From: Clostridiales bacterium
Lineage (GTDB): Bacteria; Bacillota; Clostridia; Oscillospirales; Oscillospiraceae
Length of the DNA: 64,000 nt
Direction: 5' to 3'
Assembly: GCA_019423635.1 (NCBI GenBank)
Contig: JAHZBA010000008.1
Span: 25,497-89,496, forward strand
Of this stretch, positions 8,097 through 16,470 are shown one piece after another (position 1 is the stretch's first letter; each line of letters starts with the position of its first letter). A program made the translations under genes and the position numbers. The notes beneath the pieces are model-generated. The model was given only the letters and a program-made list of their open reading frames with translations, was not told the DNA's origin and ran no database searches.

Positions 8097-9170
8097 ATGA
8101 AAAAGACGGTTTCTCTCTTGCTGGTACTTGTCATGCTGCTGGCTCTTTCCGCTTGTGGCGGACAGAACGAGCCCCCTGCTCCTGCCGAGGAGGATGAGGG
8201 CGGCTATCAGATCGCGCTGATCTGCAACCAGAAGTCCGGAGATCTCGGGCCGATTGACTCGATGTTTGCCGGTGCTAAACGGGCTGAGGAGGATTTCGGC
8301 GTCAGCGTGAAAACACTGGAGGTCACGGACGCCGCGTCCTACGAAGAGGAGATCCGCGCCATGGCTAAGGAGGGCTATGATCTGATTCTCACCACGTTTT
8401 CTCCCATGGCGGAAGCGACCAAGGCCGTAGCCGCCGACTATCCTGATGTCAAGTTCTGCGCCATCTTCCAGAACATCAATGTGGACGGCGCCTCCTATCC
8501 CAATGTCTGGGATACGGAGTATCGCGGCGAGGAGTGTACCTTCGTCACCGGCGTGATTGCAGCAACGCTCTCTGAGAGCGGCATCCTCGGCTATATCTCC
8601 GGCGACCAGTCTGCAGGCGTGTGCGAAGCGTGCTCCGGCTTCATGCAGGGCGCTTATTACGCGAACCCGGATATTGACGTGAAGTTTATGAGCGTGGACA
8701 GCTATGAGGACCCCGCTAAGGCCAAAGAGATCGCCAACGCCATGATTTCCGAGGGTGTGGATGCCTTCCAGACCGACTGCGGCAGCAGCCAGCTGGGAGT
8801 GATTGAGGCGGCCAGCGAGGGCAGCGTCTATGTCTCCGGCGACGTTAGCGACAATTCGGCGATGCACCCCAATGGCTTCTTCTCCTATATGGGAATCAAT
8901 TTTGGCGAAAATGTGTATTTGGCCGTAAAGAACCTGGTGGAGGGCACCTATCCCGGAGGGGAGCATGGCTACATGAACATTGCTTCCGGCACTTACTTTG
9001 TTGACACCACCCTGCTGGATACCCTGGCAGAGAATCTGCCGGAGAAAGCCGAGACCATTCGGGCGGCGAAGGCGGCCGGTGAGGCAACGATTGCCGGAAT
9101 TAAGGACGGCTCTATTGAGGTTGTTCATGATATTGAACAGCCCAGCTTGGAGCGGGTGAAGAACTATTGA
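8097..9170 (+). CDS. BMP family ABC transporter substrate-binding lipoprotein (nucleoside type)
   Basis: This is the extracellular binding lipoprotein of a nucleoside-type (Med/PnrA, basic membrane protein family) ABC importer, 357 residues. A signal peptide MKKTVSLLLVLVMLLALSAC ends in a lipobox with Cys20 as the lipidated residue. The mature part has the BMP fold: IALICN near the start, GDLGPIDSMFAGAKR, and the later GINFGENVYLAVKNL. The start at 8097 is preferred over the ATG six codons upstream because the GGAGG lies between them. Together with the double ATPase and two permeases downstream it would import nucleosides for the phosphorylase encoded at 4818. Confidence 0.9.
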   Translation: MKKTVSLLLVLVMLLALSACGGQNEPPAPAEEDEGGYQIALICNQKSGDLGPIDSMFAGAKRAEEDFGVSVKTLEVTDAASYEEEIRAMAKEGYDLILTTFSPMAEATKAVAADYPDVKFCAIFQNINVDGASYPNVWDTEYRGEECTFVTGVIAATLSESGILGYISGDQSAGVCEACSGFMQGAYYANPDIDVKFMSVDSYEDPAKAKEIANAMISEGVDAFQTDCGSSQLGVIEAASEGSVYVSGDVSDNSAMHPNGFFSYMGINFGENVYLAVKNLVEGTYPGGEHGYMNIASGTYFVDTTLLDTLAENLPEKAETIRAAKAAGEATIAGIKDGSIEVVHDIEQPSLERVKNY

Positions 9171-9210
9171 TCCCGCGAAAGACCCTGAGAGCTGGAAATA
9201 TGTAAGTCTT

Positions 9211-9244
9211 GGGGCGCAGGCACATCTCCGTAGGCCTGCGCCCC
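9211..9244 (+). promoter_or_regulatory. Intercistronic hairpin between binding protein and ABC ATPase genes
   Basis: An 11-bp GC-rich stem (GGGGCGCAGGC with its complement at 9234-9244) lies 40 bases after the lipoprotein stop, followed by GGTCCTGTTTTG. It is probably a leaky terminator or 3' stabiliser that keeps binding-protein expression above that of the membrane components, a common arrangement in ABC import operons. Confidence 0.55.
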
Positions 9245-9275
9245 GGTCCTGTTTTGAGAGGGGGTCAGAAATACG

Positions 9276-10808
9276 ATGAATGCAGTAGAGATGATTGACA
9301 TTGTCAAGGAGTACCCTGGGGTGCTTGCCAACGATCATGTGAATTTAACAGTCAAAGAGGGGGAAATTCACGGACTGGTTGGTGAAAATGGCGCGGGGAA
9401 ATCCACCATCATGAATCAGCTGTATGGGATGCAGAGACCAACGTCCGGCACGATCAAGGTCTTTGAGAAGGCGGTGCAAATTCACTCCCCCAAAGAGGCG
9501 ATTGAGTTGGGGATCGGCATGGTACACCAGCATTTCATGCTGGCTCCGTCTCTGAGCGTCCTTCAAAATATCATCATAGGAAACCAGCCGCGGAAAGGAC
9601 CGTTTATCGATTTGAAGACGGCCCGGGTGAAGACGCGTGAGATCGTGGAGAGATATGCGTTCCAGCTGGATCTGGACGCCAAGGTCTACCAGCTGTCTGT
9701 GGGGCAGATGCAGCGGGTGGAGATTGTCAAGGCGCTGTACCGTGGGGCGAAGATCTTGATTTTAGACGAGCCCACCGCCGTTTTGACGCCGCAGGAGGTG
9801 GAGGAGCTGATCCGGATGATGCGGAGACTGCGAAAACAGGGCTGCTCCATCATCATTATTACCCACAAGCTCAAAGAGGTCATGGCGGCGACAGACCGCG
9901 TGACGATTATGCGCAAGGGCGTTGTGACGGGTGTGGTGGATACGGCCCGGACAGACGAGACCCAGCTTGCCAATCTGATGGTGGGCAGAACGGTTAACCT
10001 CCGGATTCCCAAGGCGAATACTTCTCAGTATACGGAAAAGGTCTTGGCGGTGCGGGATCTGGAGGTCTACGATGAGCGCGGGCAAAAAGCGGTGAACCAC
10101 GTATCCTTCACCGTGAAGCGGGGGGAGATTCTGGGCGTCTGCGGCGTGGAGGGAAATGGACAGACAGAGCTGATTCAGGCCATCACCGGCCTTACGACGG
10201 TGGCCGGGGGCTCCGTTGCCATCCACGGCGTGGAGCTGAAAAGAGCCGGCGTCCGCACCCGCAGAGAGCATAAGATGTCGCATATCCCGGAGGACCGTAT
10301 TCGGGTCGGAAGTGCCAGGAGCTGCTCTATCATGGAGAACATGATGCTGAACCGGTATTACAGCGGCACCTACTGCAAGGGCGGCGTGCTGCAATACCGG
10401 GAGATGCGGCGGCGGACAGAGGAGTTGATCCGCGCCTTTGACATCAAGGTTCCGGATGCGGAGTATGCCATAGAAACGCTCTCCGGCGGCAATATGCAAA
10501 AGGTGATTTTGGCACGGGAGATTGAGACGGAGCCGGACATCCTGATTGCCGCCCAGCCAACCCGGGGCGTGGACATCGGTGCCATCGAGTATATCAGAAA
10601 GCAGCTGGTGGCTCTGCGGGACAGCGGAAAGGCCATTTTGTTGATCTCTGCGGAGCTGGAGGAGATCATGACACTGGCGGACCGGATTGTTGTGATGTAC
10701 GAGGGGGAGATTGTGGCGGCGTTTCGCTCGCAGGATACCACGGAGGAGGAGCTGGGCCTGTATATGACAGGGTCCAAGAGAATGGAACTGGATGGAGGAG
10801 CGCTATGA
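9276..10808 (+). CDS. ABC transporter double ATP-binding protein (simple sugar/nucleoside type)
   Basis: This is a fused two-domain ATPase (510 residues) of the Rbs/Xyl/nucleoside class. The first domain has Walker A GENGAGKST (36-44), signature LSVGQMQRVE (140-149) and Walker B LILDEPTAVL (161-170). The second domain (from about residue 260) has GVEGNGQTEL in place of a standard Walker A and LSGGNMQKVILARE as its signature. Its Walker B region reads ILIAAQPTRGVD, where the catalytic Glu is replaced by Gln. Asymmetric ATPases with one inactive site are usual in this class. It overlaps the first permease by four bases. Confidence 0.92.
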   Translation: MNAVEMIDIVKEYPGVLANDHVNLTVKEGEIHGLVGENGAGKSTIMNQLYGMQRPTSGTIKVFEKAVQIHSPKEAIELGIGMVHQHFMLAPSLSVLQNIIIGNQPRKGPFIDLKTARVKTREIVERYAFQLDLDAKVYQLSVGQMQRVEIVKALYRGAKILILDEPTAVLTPQEVEELIRMMRRLRKQGCSIIIITHKLKEVMAATDRVTIMRKGVVTGVVDTARTDETQLANLMVGRTVNLRIPKANTSQYTEKVLAVRDLEVYDERGQKAVNHVSFTVKRGEILGVCGVEGNGQTELIQAITGLTTVAGGSVAIHGVELKRAGVRTRREHKMSHIPEDRIRVGSARSCSIMENMMLNRYYSGTYCKGGVLQYREMRRRTEELIRAFDIKVPDAEYAIETLSGGNMQKVILAREIETEPDILIAAQPTRGVDIGAIEYIRKQLVALRDSGKAILLISAELEEIMTLADRIVVMYEGEIVAAFRSQDTTEEELGLYMTGSKRMELDGGAL

Positions 10809-11929
10809 AGAAGTGCGGTGTGAATCAGGCATTTCAAAAATTGCTGGAAAACCAAAAGGCGTCCTCCGCCGTGCAGGTGCTGTTTCGACAGACGGCTCTG
10901 ATTCTGGTGGCCATGCTGCTGACGTGCCTGTTCCTGTGGGCGACGGGCTACGACCCCTGGATTGTGTTTCGGGCGATTTTCAAAAGCGTCAGCGGGGATA
11001 TCGGCGGCACAATCCGGTGGATGATCCCCTATGGACTGATGGGTCTGGCTGTTGCGCTGACCTTTCGGATGAATCTCTTTAACATGGGCGTGGACGGGCA
11101 GCTGTATCTGGGCGCCATCGGCGCGACCTTCATCTCTATGAAGTTCTCCAACGTGCCCCATGGGGCGGCTGTCTTCGTCACCCTTCTCTTTTCCGTGGCG
11201 GCGGGAGCGCTCTATGCGGTGATCCCCGCGCTTTTAAAAATGAAGCTGGATTGCGACGAGGTGGTGGTGACAATCCTTCTCAACTACGTCGCCTACTACT
11301 TTACGGACTACTGCGTGCTTGGACCGATGCTGGGAGACGGCACCTTTGCCAACGCCCGTTCGACCAACTACATCCCGGAGAACACGTGGCTGACCCGGCT
11401 GGAGTGGCTGGGGGATTCCAACGCGACCACAGGACTCTATCTTATGCTGGCCGTTTTGATCGGCATGGCCTTCATCTTCTACAAAATGCGCTTTGGCTAT
11501 GAGCTGAAGCTGTGCGGGGCCAACAGAAGATTTGCGGAGTATGGCGGCATCCGCGCAGGGCGCGTCATCCTGGCGGCTATGATCATCTCCGGCGCCATCG
11601 CAGGCGCCACGGGGGCGATTGAGGTTATGGGTGTGCACCACCGCTTCCCGATCCGCTTCAGCAACCAGATTGGAAACGATGGCGTGGTGATTGCGCTTTT
11701 GGCCAATAACAACCCCTTCGGAATTCTGCTGACGTCCTTCTTCTTTGCCGCCTTGAAAAACGGCTCCAATATTATGCAGCGGATTGCGGATGTGCCCAGC
11801 TCTCTGGTAGACGTGGTTCGGGGAATCATCATCTTCACTATCAGTATTCGCTTCGCTGTTTCCTGGGCAAAGCGGCGGAGCGGTGAGAAGAAGACGGAGG
11901 ATGGGCGGAAAAAGGAGAAGGAAGCATGA
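10805..11929 (+). CDS. ABC transporter permease 1 (BPD_transp_2 family)
   Basis: This is an integral membrane permease (374 residues, about 8-10 predicted helices) of the branched-chain/nucleoside transporter permease family. Markers are the GMNLFNMGVDGQLYLGA-like segment (about residues 85-105, FRMNLFNMGVDGQ), the ANRRFAEYGGIRAG loop that contacts the ATPase, and the late NDGVVIALLANNNP motif. A charged KKTEDGRKKEKEA tail ends the protein. The start overlaps the ATPase stop (ATGA) and the end overlaps permease 2 in the same way, so the transporter genes are translationally coupled. Confidence 0.9.
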   Translation: MKKCGVNQAFQKLLENQKASSAVQVLFRQTALILVAMLLTCLFLWATGYDPWIVFRAIFKSVSGDIGGTIRWMIPYGLMGLAVALTFRMNLFNMGVDGQLYLGAIGATFISMKFSNVPHGAAVFVTLLFSVAAGALYAVIPALLKMKLDCDEVVVTILLNYVAYYFTDYCVLGPMLGDGTFANARSTNYIPENTWLTRLEWLGDSNATTGLYLMLAVLIGMAFIFYKMRFGYELKLCGANRRFAEYGGIRAGRVILAAMIISGAIAGATGAIEVMGVHHRFPIRFSNQIGNDGVVIALLANNNPFGILLTSFFFAALKNGSNIMQRIADVPSSLVDVVRGIIIFTISIRFAVSWAKRRSGEKKTEDGRKKEKEA

Positions 11930-12843
11930 ATACTGTGGTGCTGAACGATATCATTGCTGCCTCTGTCCGAATTGCAACGCCTGTCACGCTGGCGGCGCTT
12001 GGCGGAGTGTTTTGCCAGAAAGCGGCGATTTTCAATATTGGTCTGGAGGGCATGATGCTGGCGGGTTCCTTCGCCGTGATTTGCGGCGAGATCGCCTTCA
12101 ATGGCAGCATTGGAATGGGAATGCTGTTTGCGGCCGCTGCGGGAGTCCTCATGTCGCTGCTGTTTGCGCTGGCGGTCCTGAAATTCAACGCCAACCAGAT
12201 TATCACGGGAATTGGCATCAATCTCTTGAGCGCGGGTTTGACGTCGTTTTTGCTGCGCGCTGTGTATCAGACCCAGGGGACACTCCGGGCGGACGTTATG
12301 GAGAGGCTGCCCTCGGTCAGGCTGGAGTTTTTGCAGGGAGTTCCCATTCTGGGGGGACTGCTGGGAGAGCAGAATGTTCTGACGTATATCGCCTTTATTA
12401 TGGTGTTGGTCACGGCGGCACTTTTGTACAAGACGCCCTTCGGCATCTCTGCCTGCGCCATCGGGGAGCTTCCGGAGTCCGTTTCAACCAGCGGTGTGAA
12501 ACCGGGAAAGATCCAGCTGCTGGCGATTTGCTGGTCCGGACTGCTTTGCGGGCTTGCCGGCACGTATCTGTCCACGATCTCCGTAAGCGGTTTTACGGAG
12601 GATATGGTGCAGGGCCGCGGCTTTACCGCGTTTTCCGCTCTGATTTTCGGAGGCGGAGATCCTTTTATCACATGGGTGGTCAGCATTCTCTTTGGTTTTG
12701 CGGACGCCCTGGGAATTCGCATGGAACTCAACAGTGCAGGGGTTCCCTCGTCCATTATCAAGATGTTCCCTTACGTTCTCTCGGTGGTTGCACTGGCGGG
12801 AAGCTGCTATGCCCGTGCGGCAAAGCGGCGCAAAAGAGCGTAA
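11926..12843 (+). CDS. ABC transporter permease 2 (BPD_transp_2 family)
   Basis: This is the second permease (305 residues, about 8 hydrophobic helices), which pairs with permease 1. It has the family segment KAAIFNIGLEGMMLAGSFAV near residues 35-55, the N-Q-I-I-T-G-I-G-I-N motif and the coupling loop FGISACAIGELPESVSTSGV. Its TEDMVQGRGFTAFSALIFGG region is typical of nucleoside-type permeases. It starts inside the stop of permease 1. A 113-base gap follows before the cupin gene. Confidence 0.9.
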   Translation: MNTVVLNDIIAASVRIATPVTLAALGGVFCQKAAIFNIGLEGMMLAGSFAVICGEIAFNGSIGMGMLFAAAAGVLMSLLFALAVLKFNANQIITGIGINLLSAGLTSFLLRAVYQTQGTLRADVMERLPSVRLEFLQGVPILGGLLGEQNVLTYIAFIMVLVTAALLYKTPFGISACAIGELPESVSTSGVKPGKIQLLAICWSGLLCGLAGTYLSTISVSGFTEDMVQGRGFTAFSALIFGGGDPFITWVVSILFGFADALGIRMELNSAGVPSSIIKMFPYVLSVVALAGSCYARAAKRRKRA

Positions 12844-12956
12844 AGCCGCAGCCGGGTGGGTTTTGGCCGTATGCCGGGGCGGCCGGGCATACTGTCGGAA
12901 ATCAAGCCAGGTGCGCCGTCGGTTCTTCCTGGCGCAGATGAGGAAAGGAGATTCCA

Positions 12957-13481
12957 ATGAAAAAGGACATTACACCCGAGGAAATTCGGGAGCACTTCCA
13001 CATGGTTCCTCTCCAGCGGGAGGGGGGCGTGTTTTGCCAAACGTATATCAGCGATGAGGTACTGCCAGAGACGGTTATTCCCGGGAGAAGGGGAGAGCAC
13101 ACGCTGTGCTCTGCGATTCTCTACCTGATTTCCGGGGACAGCTTTTCCCGGATGCACCGTCTCCCTACGGAGGAGATCTTTCATTTCTACATGGGAGATC
13201 CCGTTGAGATGCTTCAGCTGTATCCGGACGGCACCGGGAAAGTGGCGCGTATGGGACAGGATATCCTGCACGGTGAGGAGGTCCAGCTTACCGTGCCGCG
13301 GGGAGTCTGGCAGGGCACGCGGCTGGTTCCCGGCGGACAGTGGGCGCTTCTTGGTACCTCCATGGCGCCGGGCATGGAGCAATGGGACTATGAGGACGGC
13401 GACCAGGAGGTGCTGATGGCACAGTATCCGGCGTTCAAGGAACTTTTAAAGCACCTGGCCGGCGGTCCGATTTACGGATGA
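12957..13481 (+). CDS. Cupin_5 (DUF985) family protein
   Basis: This is a single-domain cupin of 174 residues of the DUF985 type. Recognisable parts are the opening FHMVPLQREGGVFCQTYIS and SAILYLISGDSFSRMHRLPTEEIFHFYMGDPVEML, which holds the candidate metal/ligand His and Glu residues. PRGVWQGTRLVPGGQWALLGTSMAPG closes the barrel. No catalytic role is established for most members. Location in a sugar-phosphate/nucleoside operon suggests a sugar- or aldehyde-related isomerase or sensor role, which is inference. An AAAGGAG site precedes the ATG. Confidence 0.85.
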   Translation: MKKDITPEEIREHFHMVPLQREGGVFCQTYISDEVLPETVIPGRRGEHTLCSAILYLISGDSFSRMHRLPTEEIFHFYMGDPVEMLQLYPDGTGKVARMGQDILHGEEVQLTVPRGVWQGTRLVPGGQWALLGTSMAPGMEQWDYEDGDQEVLMAQYPAFKELLKHLAGGPIYG

Positions 13482-13572
13482 CAGCATATGGCGGAATAGC
13501 GAATCCGAAACTGTGGTTAACGGGACAAACGTGACAACCTTTATATTTGAGAGAAAGGAAACCGTAGAACAT

Positions 13573-14646
13573 ATGGAAGAGGAATATTTGGAGACAGTCC
13601 GGCTTTCCAAGGACCACAGTTGTCTAGAGATCCTGGACCAGACACAGCTGCCAGGAAAGATTCTGGTGCTGCAGCTTGACAAAGTGGAGGAGATCTGGGA
13701 GGCGATCAGGATGCTCCGCGTCCGAGGTGCGCCGGCCATTGGTGTGTGTGCGGGATTTGCGATGGCCTTGGAGGCATCCAAGAGCAAGGAGAGGGAATAT
13801 CCGGCATTTTTGCGGGAATTCCGGGAGAAGAAGACCTATTTGGAGACCTCCCGTCCCACGGCAGTGAATCTCTTTTGGGTGCTGCATCGCATGGAGCGCG
13901 TAGTAACGGAGAATGCGGACAAGCCCGTTGCAGAGATTCAGGAATGCCTCTTTGAAGAGGCACAGAGGATTCGCGAAGAGGACATACAAATCAACCGCAA
14001 AATCGGTGAGATCGGCTTTTCACTGCTGCGCCGGGGAGACGGCATTTTGACGCACTGCAATGCGGGAGAGCTGGCGACGGTGAAATACGGAACAGCAACA
14101 GCGCCCATCTACATCGCCATGGAGCAGGGCTGGAAAAAGGACCTGCGGGTTTTCTGCGATGAGACCCGCCCCCTGCTGCAGGGGGCCCGTTTGACGGCTC
14201 TGGAGCTGTACAGAGCTGGTGTGCAGACAACGCTGCTGTGCGACAACATGGCCTCTTCCATGATGAGAAGCGGGAAGATCAATATCGTCTTTGTAGGCTG
14301 TGACCGGGTTGCGAGGAACGGAGATACCGCAAACAAGATCGGAACCTCCGGCGTTGCGATTTTGGCGAAACACTATGGGATTCCCTTCTATGTTTGCGCA
14401 CCAAGTTCCACGATTGATCTCTCGATTGCCGAGGGGAGTGGGATCCCAATTGAGCAGCGCGCACCAGAAGAAGTGACGGAGATGTGGTATAAGGAGCGAA
14501 TGGCACCAGAGGGCATATCTGTGTACAATCCCGCCTTCGATGTTACAGACCACTCTCTGATCACCGGCATCATAACAGAAAAGGGACTTTGCACAGCGCC
14601 TTATGATGCGGCGTTTGAGGCGCTGCACATTGGGAGCGACACGTGA
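13573..14646 (+). CDS. mtnA: MtnA-like aldose-1-phosphate isomerase (methylthioribose-1-phosphate isomerase family)
   Basis: This isomerase family converts 5-methylthioribose-1-phosphate, and in some members 5-deoxyribose- or ribose-type 1-phosphates, to the corresponding ribulose-1-phosphate. At 357 residues it has the family length. The catalytic Cys is in THCNAG (Cys162), matching Cys160 of the characterised B. subtilis enzyme. The catalytic Asp is in GCDR (Asp244; the family usually reads GADR). RGAPAIG (51-57) and DETRP..QGARLTA (196-209) bind the substrate. ATG 13573 was chosen; a GTG 20 codons upstream lacks a ribosome site. No methionine-salvage genes (mtnK, mtnW, mtnX, mtnD) are present. 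The pairing with a nucleoside phosphorylase upstream and a class II aldolase downstream points to a pentose-1-phosphate substrate. Confidence 0.85.
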   Translation: MEEEYLETVRLSKDHSCLEILDQTQLPGKILVLQLDKVEEIWEAIRMLRVRGAPAIGVCAGFAMALEASKSKEREYPAFLREFREKKTYLETSRPTAVNLFWVLHRMERVVTENADKPVAEIQECLFEEAQRIREEDIQINRKIGEIGFSLLRRGDGILTHCNAGELATVKYGTATAPIYIAMEQGWKKDLRVFCDETRPLLQGARLTALELYRAGVQTTLLCDNMASSMMRSGKINIVFVGCDRVARNGDTANKIGTSGVAILAKHYGIPFYVCAPSSTIDLSIAEGSGIPIEQRAPEEVTEMWYKERMAPEGISVYNPAFDVTDHSLITGIITEKGLCTAPYDAAFEALHIGSDT

Positions 14647-15320
14647 GGAAACAGAAAATGGAGAATTATCGGAAGAAAATACTGGAAGCGGGCCTTCGGA
14701 TGCAGAGGACAGGTATGACTCTGGGGACCTGGGGGAATATCTCCATCCGTGATCCTGAGAAGGAACACATATACATCACCCCCAGCGGGATGCCTTACAA
14801 TACGCTGGTGGAGGAGGACATTGTCCAGATGGATCTGTCCGGCCGTGTACTTTGCGGGACGCGGCGGCCCTCCATTGAGACGGGGATGCATCTGAAGATC
14901 TACAGCGCCCGGAAGGACTGCGGCGCAGTGATTCACACACATGCCGTCCACTCCACTGTGTTTGCATCCGTTGGGAAGGAGATCCCCCTCTTTTTGGATG
15001 AGGCCGCCCAATACCTTGGAGATACAGTACGAGTGACGGAATATGCCCTCCCCGGCACGCAGGAGCTGGCGGAGCAATGCGTTCAGGCGCTGGGAGAGAG
15101 GGGAATGGCCTGCCTGGTTTGCTCTCATGGGGCGGTCAGTATCGGCGCGAACCTGGAACAGGCCTTTACGGTGTCGGAGGTATTAGAGACGACAGCAAGG
15201 GTCTATCGTATGATCCTTGCGATGGGAGGGCTTCCTCAACTGATCTCCGAAGAGAATATTGACGCCATGCAGCGCTATGTGCGGGAGAGTTATGGGCAAA
15301 TAGGGGAGAAATCAGGGTAA
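14643..15320 (+). CDS. Class II (zinc) aldolase, pentulose-1-phosphate type
   Basis: This is a class II aldolase/adducin-family enzyme (225 residues) related to L-fuculose-1-phosphate aldolase and to the ribulose-1-phosphate aldolases of the DHAP shunt. It cleaves a ketose-1-phosphate to DHAP and an aldehyde. Metal ligands are visible: His98 and His100 in HTHAVHS and His162 in SHGAV, with the catalytic Glu79 in SIETGMH. GTWGNIS (28-34) binds phosphate. The GTG start overlaps the isomerase stop codon; an ATG five codons later (14658, with GAGGA before it) is an alternative. Coupling to the isomerase supports sequential reactions. A strong terminator follows. Confidence 0.88.
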   Translation: MRKQKMENYRKKILEAGLRMQRTGMTLGTWGNISIRDPEKEHIYITPSGMPYNTLVEEDIVQMDLSGRVLCGTRRPSIETGMHLKIYSARKDCGAVIHTHAVHSTVFASVGKEIPLFLDEAAQYLGDTVRVTEYALPGTQELAEQCVQALGERGMACLVCSHGAVSIGANLEQAFTVSEVLETTARVYRMILAMGGLPQLISEENIDAMQRYVRESYGQIGEKSG

Positions 15321-15360
15321 GTGCCGAGGACATCTTTGTACTAACGAGGTCTGCGATACG

Positions 15361-15398
15361 GCCGTGGGAGAGTGTCCAACAGGACACTCTCCCACGGC
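15361..15398 (+). terminator. Rho-independent terminator of the nucleoside catabolic operon
   Basis: A 17-bp perfect stem (15361-15377 with 15382-15398) and a 4-base loop are followed by TTGGTTTGG. It lies 40 bases after the aldolase stop and separates the operon from the convergent gene that ends at 15450. Confidence 0.8.
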
Positions 15399-15449
15399 TT
15401 GGTTTGGTAGTACCAAAGCAAAGCTGCAAGGGCATAAACAGACGCTTTG

Positions 15450-16451
15450 TCAGTTCCGGTAATCCACATCCTGAATGCTCCCCAGATCATAGGTCTGCAT
15501 CTGTGTGCCCCTTTGCAGCAGCCGGACGGCCGAAATGCGGCGGTTCCAGGCGGGGGCAAAGTAGTACATCCCGCTCTCGGCGCACATGGCGCTGATGCAC
15601 AGGGTCTGCTGATACCCCGCATCGCCGGCATCCGACCTGGCCAGCCCCTCGGGGATGTCCACAGGGGCAAAGGCCCGGAACATCCGGGAGATGCCGTCCA
15701 GCTCCTGCCGCCCCCGGACGGCAAACTCCTTCATGAAGGCCAGCCGCACGAAGCGGGAGGGGGAGGAGTAATCTCCCGGCAGGCCAAAGCCGCCGCCCAG
15801 CCGCTCGCTGAATGCGCGGATCTCGTGGCCGGCGACGGTCTGGGGGGCTTTGGGCAGGTTGGTGATGCCCACATAGGCCCGCAGGTTGGTCCGGTGCCAG
15901 AGATAGCCGGGACTGTTGGTCAGCACACCAATGGTCTGCCGGTGGATCTGCAGGCCCTCCTGATCCGGCTCGAGGACGATGGCTTCGCCGCTGCGGTCGC
16001 TGAGAAGGTAGTGGGCCGCCAGAGGCTTGCCAAGGACCGGCTCATCCGTCAGCGTGAGACGGTTCATGGCCTCCGAGGCCTCCTGCACACCGGCGCATCG
16101 GCTGAGGAGCCAGGCCAGCAGACGGCCGGGGTGTACGGCGGTGGTGCCGGGCCGGAGGGCGGCGGGGTAGGACGCATACCCGGGATAGTGGAGGAGAGCC
16201 CCCATCAGGCCGGCGCTGTTCACACCGTCCACCAGGATCGGTTCTCCAAACCCCAGCACGGCCATGCCGGTGTAGCTGTACAGGCCCGGCGGTGCGCCGC
16301 TGTCCGCCCGGAGCCCCGGAGTGCAGGGCACTCCCTGAGGGACACCGACAACCCGGTTGGCCCGCAGGTCTCCGAGCTGGTCGTAGGTCCGCCCCAGCAG
16401 GTGACAGCCGTCCTCTGTGGTCCATGAAAAGCTGCTGCAGCCAAAATTCAT
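15450..16451 (-). CDS. Choloylglycine hydrolase family (linear amide C-N hydrolase)
   Basis: This is an Ntn-hydrolase of the bile salt hydrolase/penicillin V acylase/acid ceramidase superfamily, 333 residues. Members cleave linear amides using an N-terminal Cys nucleophile. Cys5 in MNFGCSSFSW, followed by LLGRTYDQ (Arg21, Asp24), matches the CT..f....dg..l.GRN.D signature. A later NSPGYLWH..NLRAY segment fits the Asn region of the family. The second ATG (16451) is chosen because AGGAGG lies eight bases upstream; the ATG at 16457 would sit only two bases from it. Four residues must be removed to expose the Cys. Whether it hydrolyses bile salts, penicillin V, N-acyl homoserine lactones or other amides cannot be told. 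Confidence 0.82.
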   Translation of the reverse strand: MNFGCSSFSWTTEDGCHLLGRTYDQLGDLRANRVVGVPQGVPCTPGLRADSGAPPGLYSYTGMAVLGFGEPILVDGVNSAGLMGALLHYPGYASYPAALRPGTTAVHPGRLLAWLLSRCAGVQEASEAMNRLTLTDEPVLGKPLAAHYLLSDRSGEAIVLEPDQEGLQIHRQTIGVLTNSPGYLWHRTNLRAYVGITNLPKAPQTVAGHEIRAFSERLGGGFGLPGDYSSPSRFVRLAFMKEFAVRGRQELDGISRMFRAFAPVDIPEGLARSDAGDAGYQQTLCISAMCAESGMYYFAPAWNRRISAVRLLQRGTQMQTYDLGSIQDVDYRN

Positions 16452-16470
16452 CTCCATGACCTCCTGTCAA

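Noticed and set aside
7179..9338. 719-codon minus-strand frame across the SDR and lipoprotein genes
   Set aside because: It lies opposite three genes with clear motifs and has no recognisable domains or ribosome site.
13573..15320. Classical methionine salvage (MTA to methionine)
   Set aside because: Only the isomerase and an aldolase are present; no MTR kinase/MTA nucleosidase, enolase-type or dioxygenase genes occur nearby, and the operon starts with a pyrimidine-nucleoside phosphorylase.
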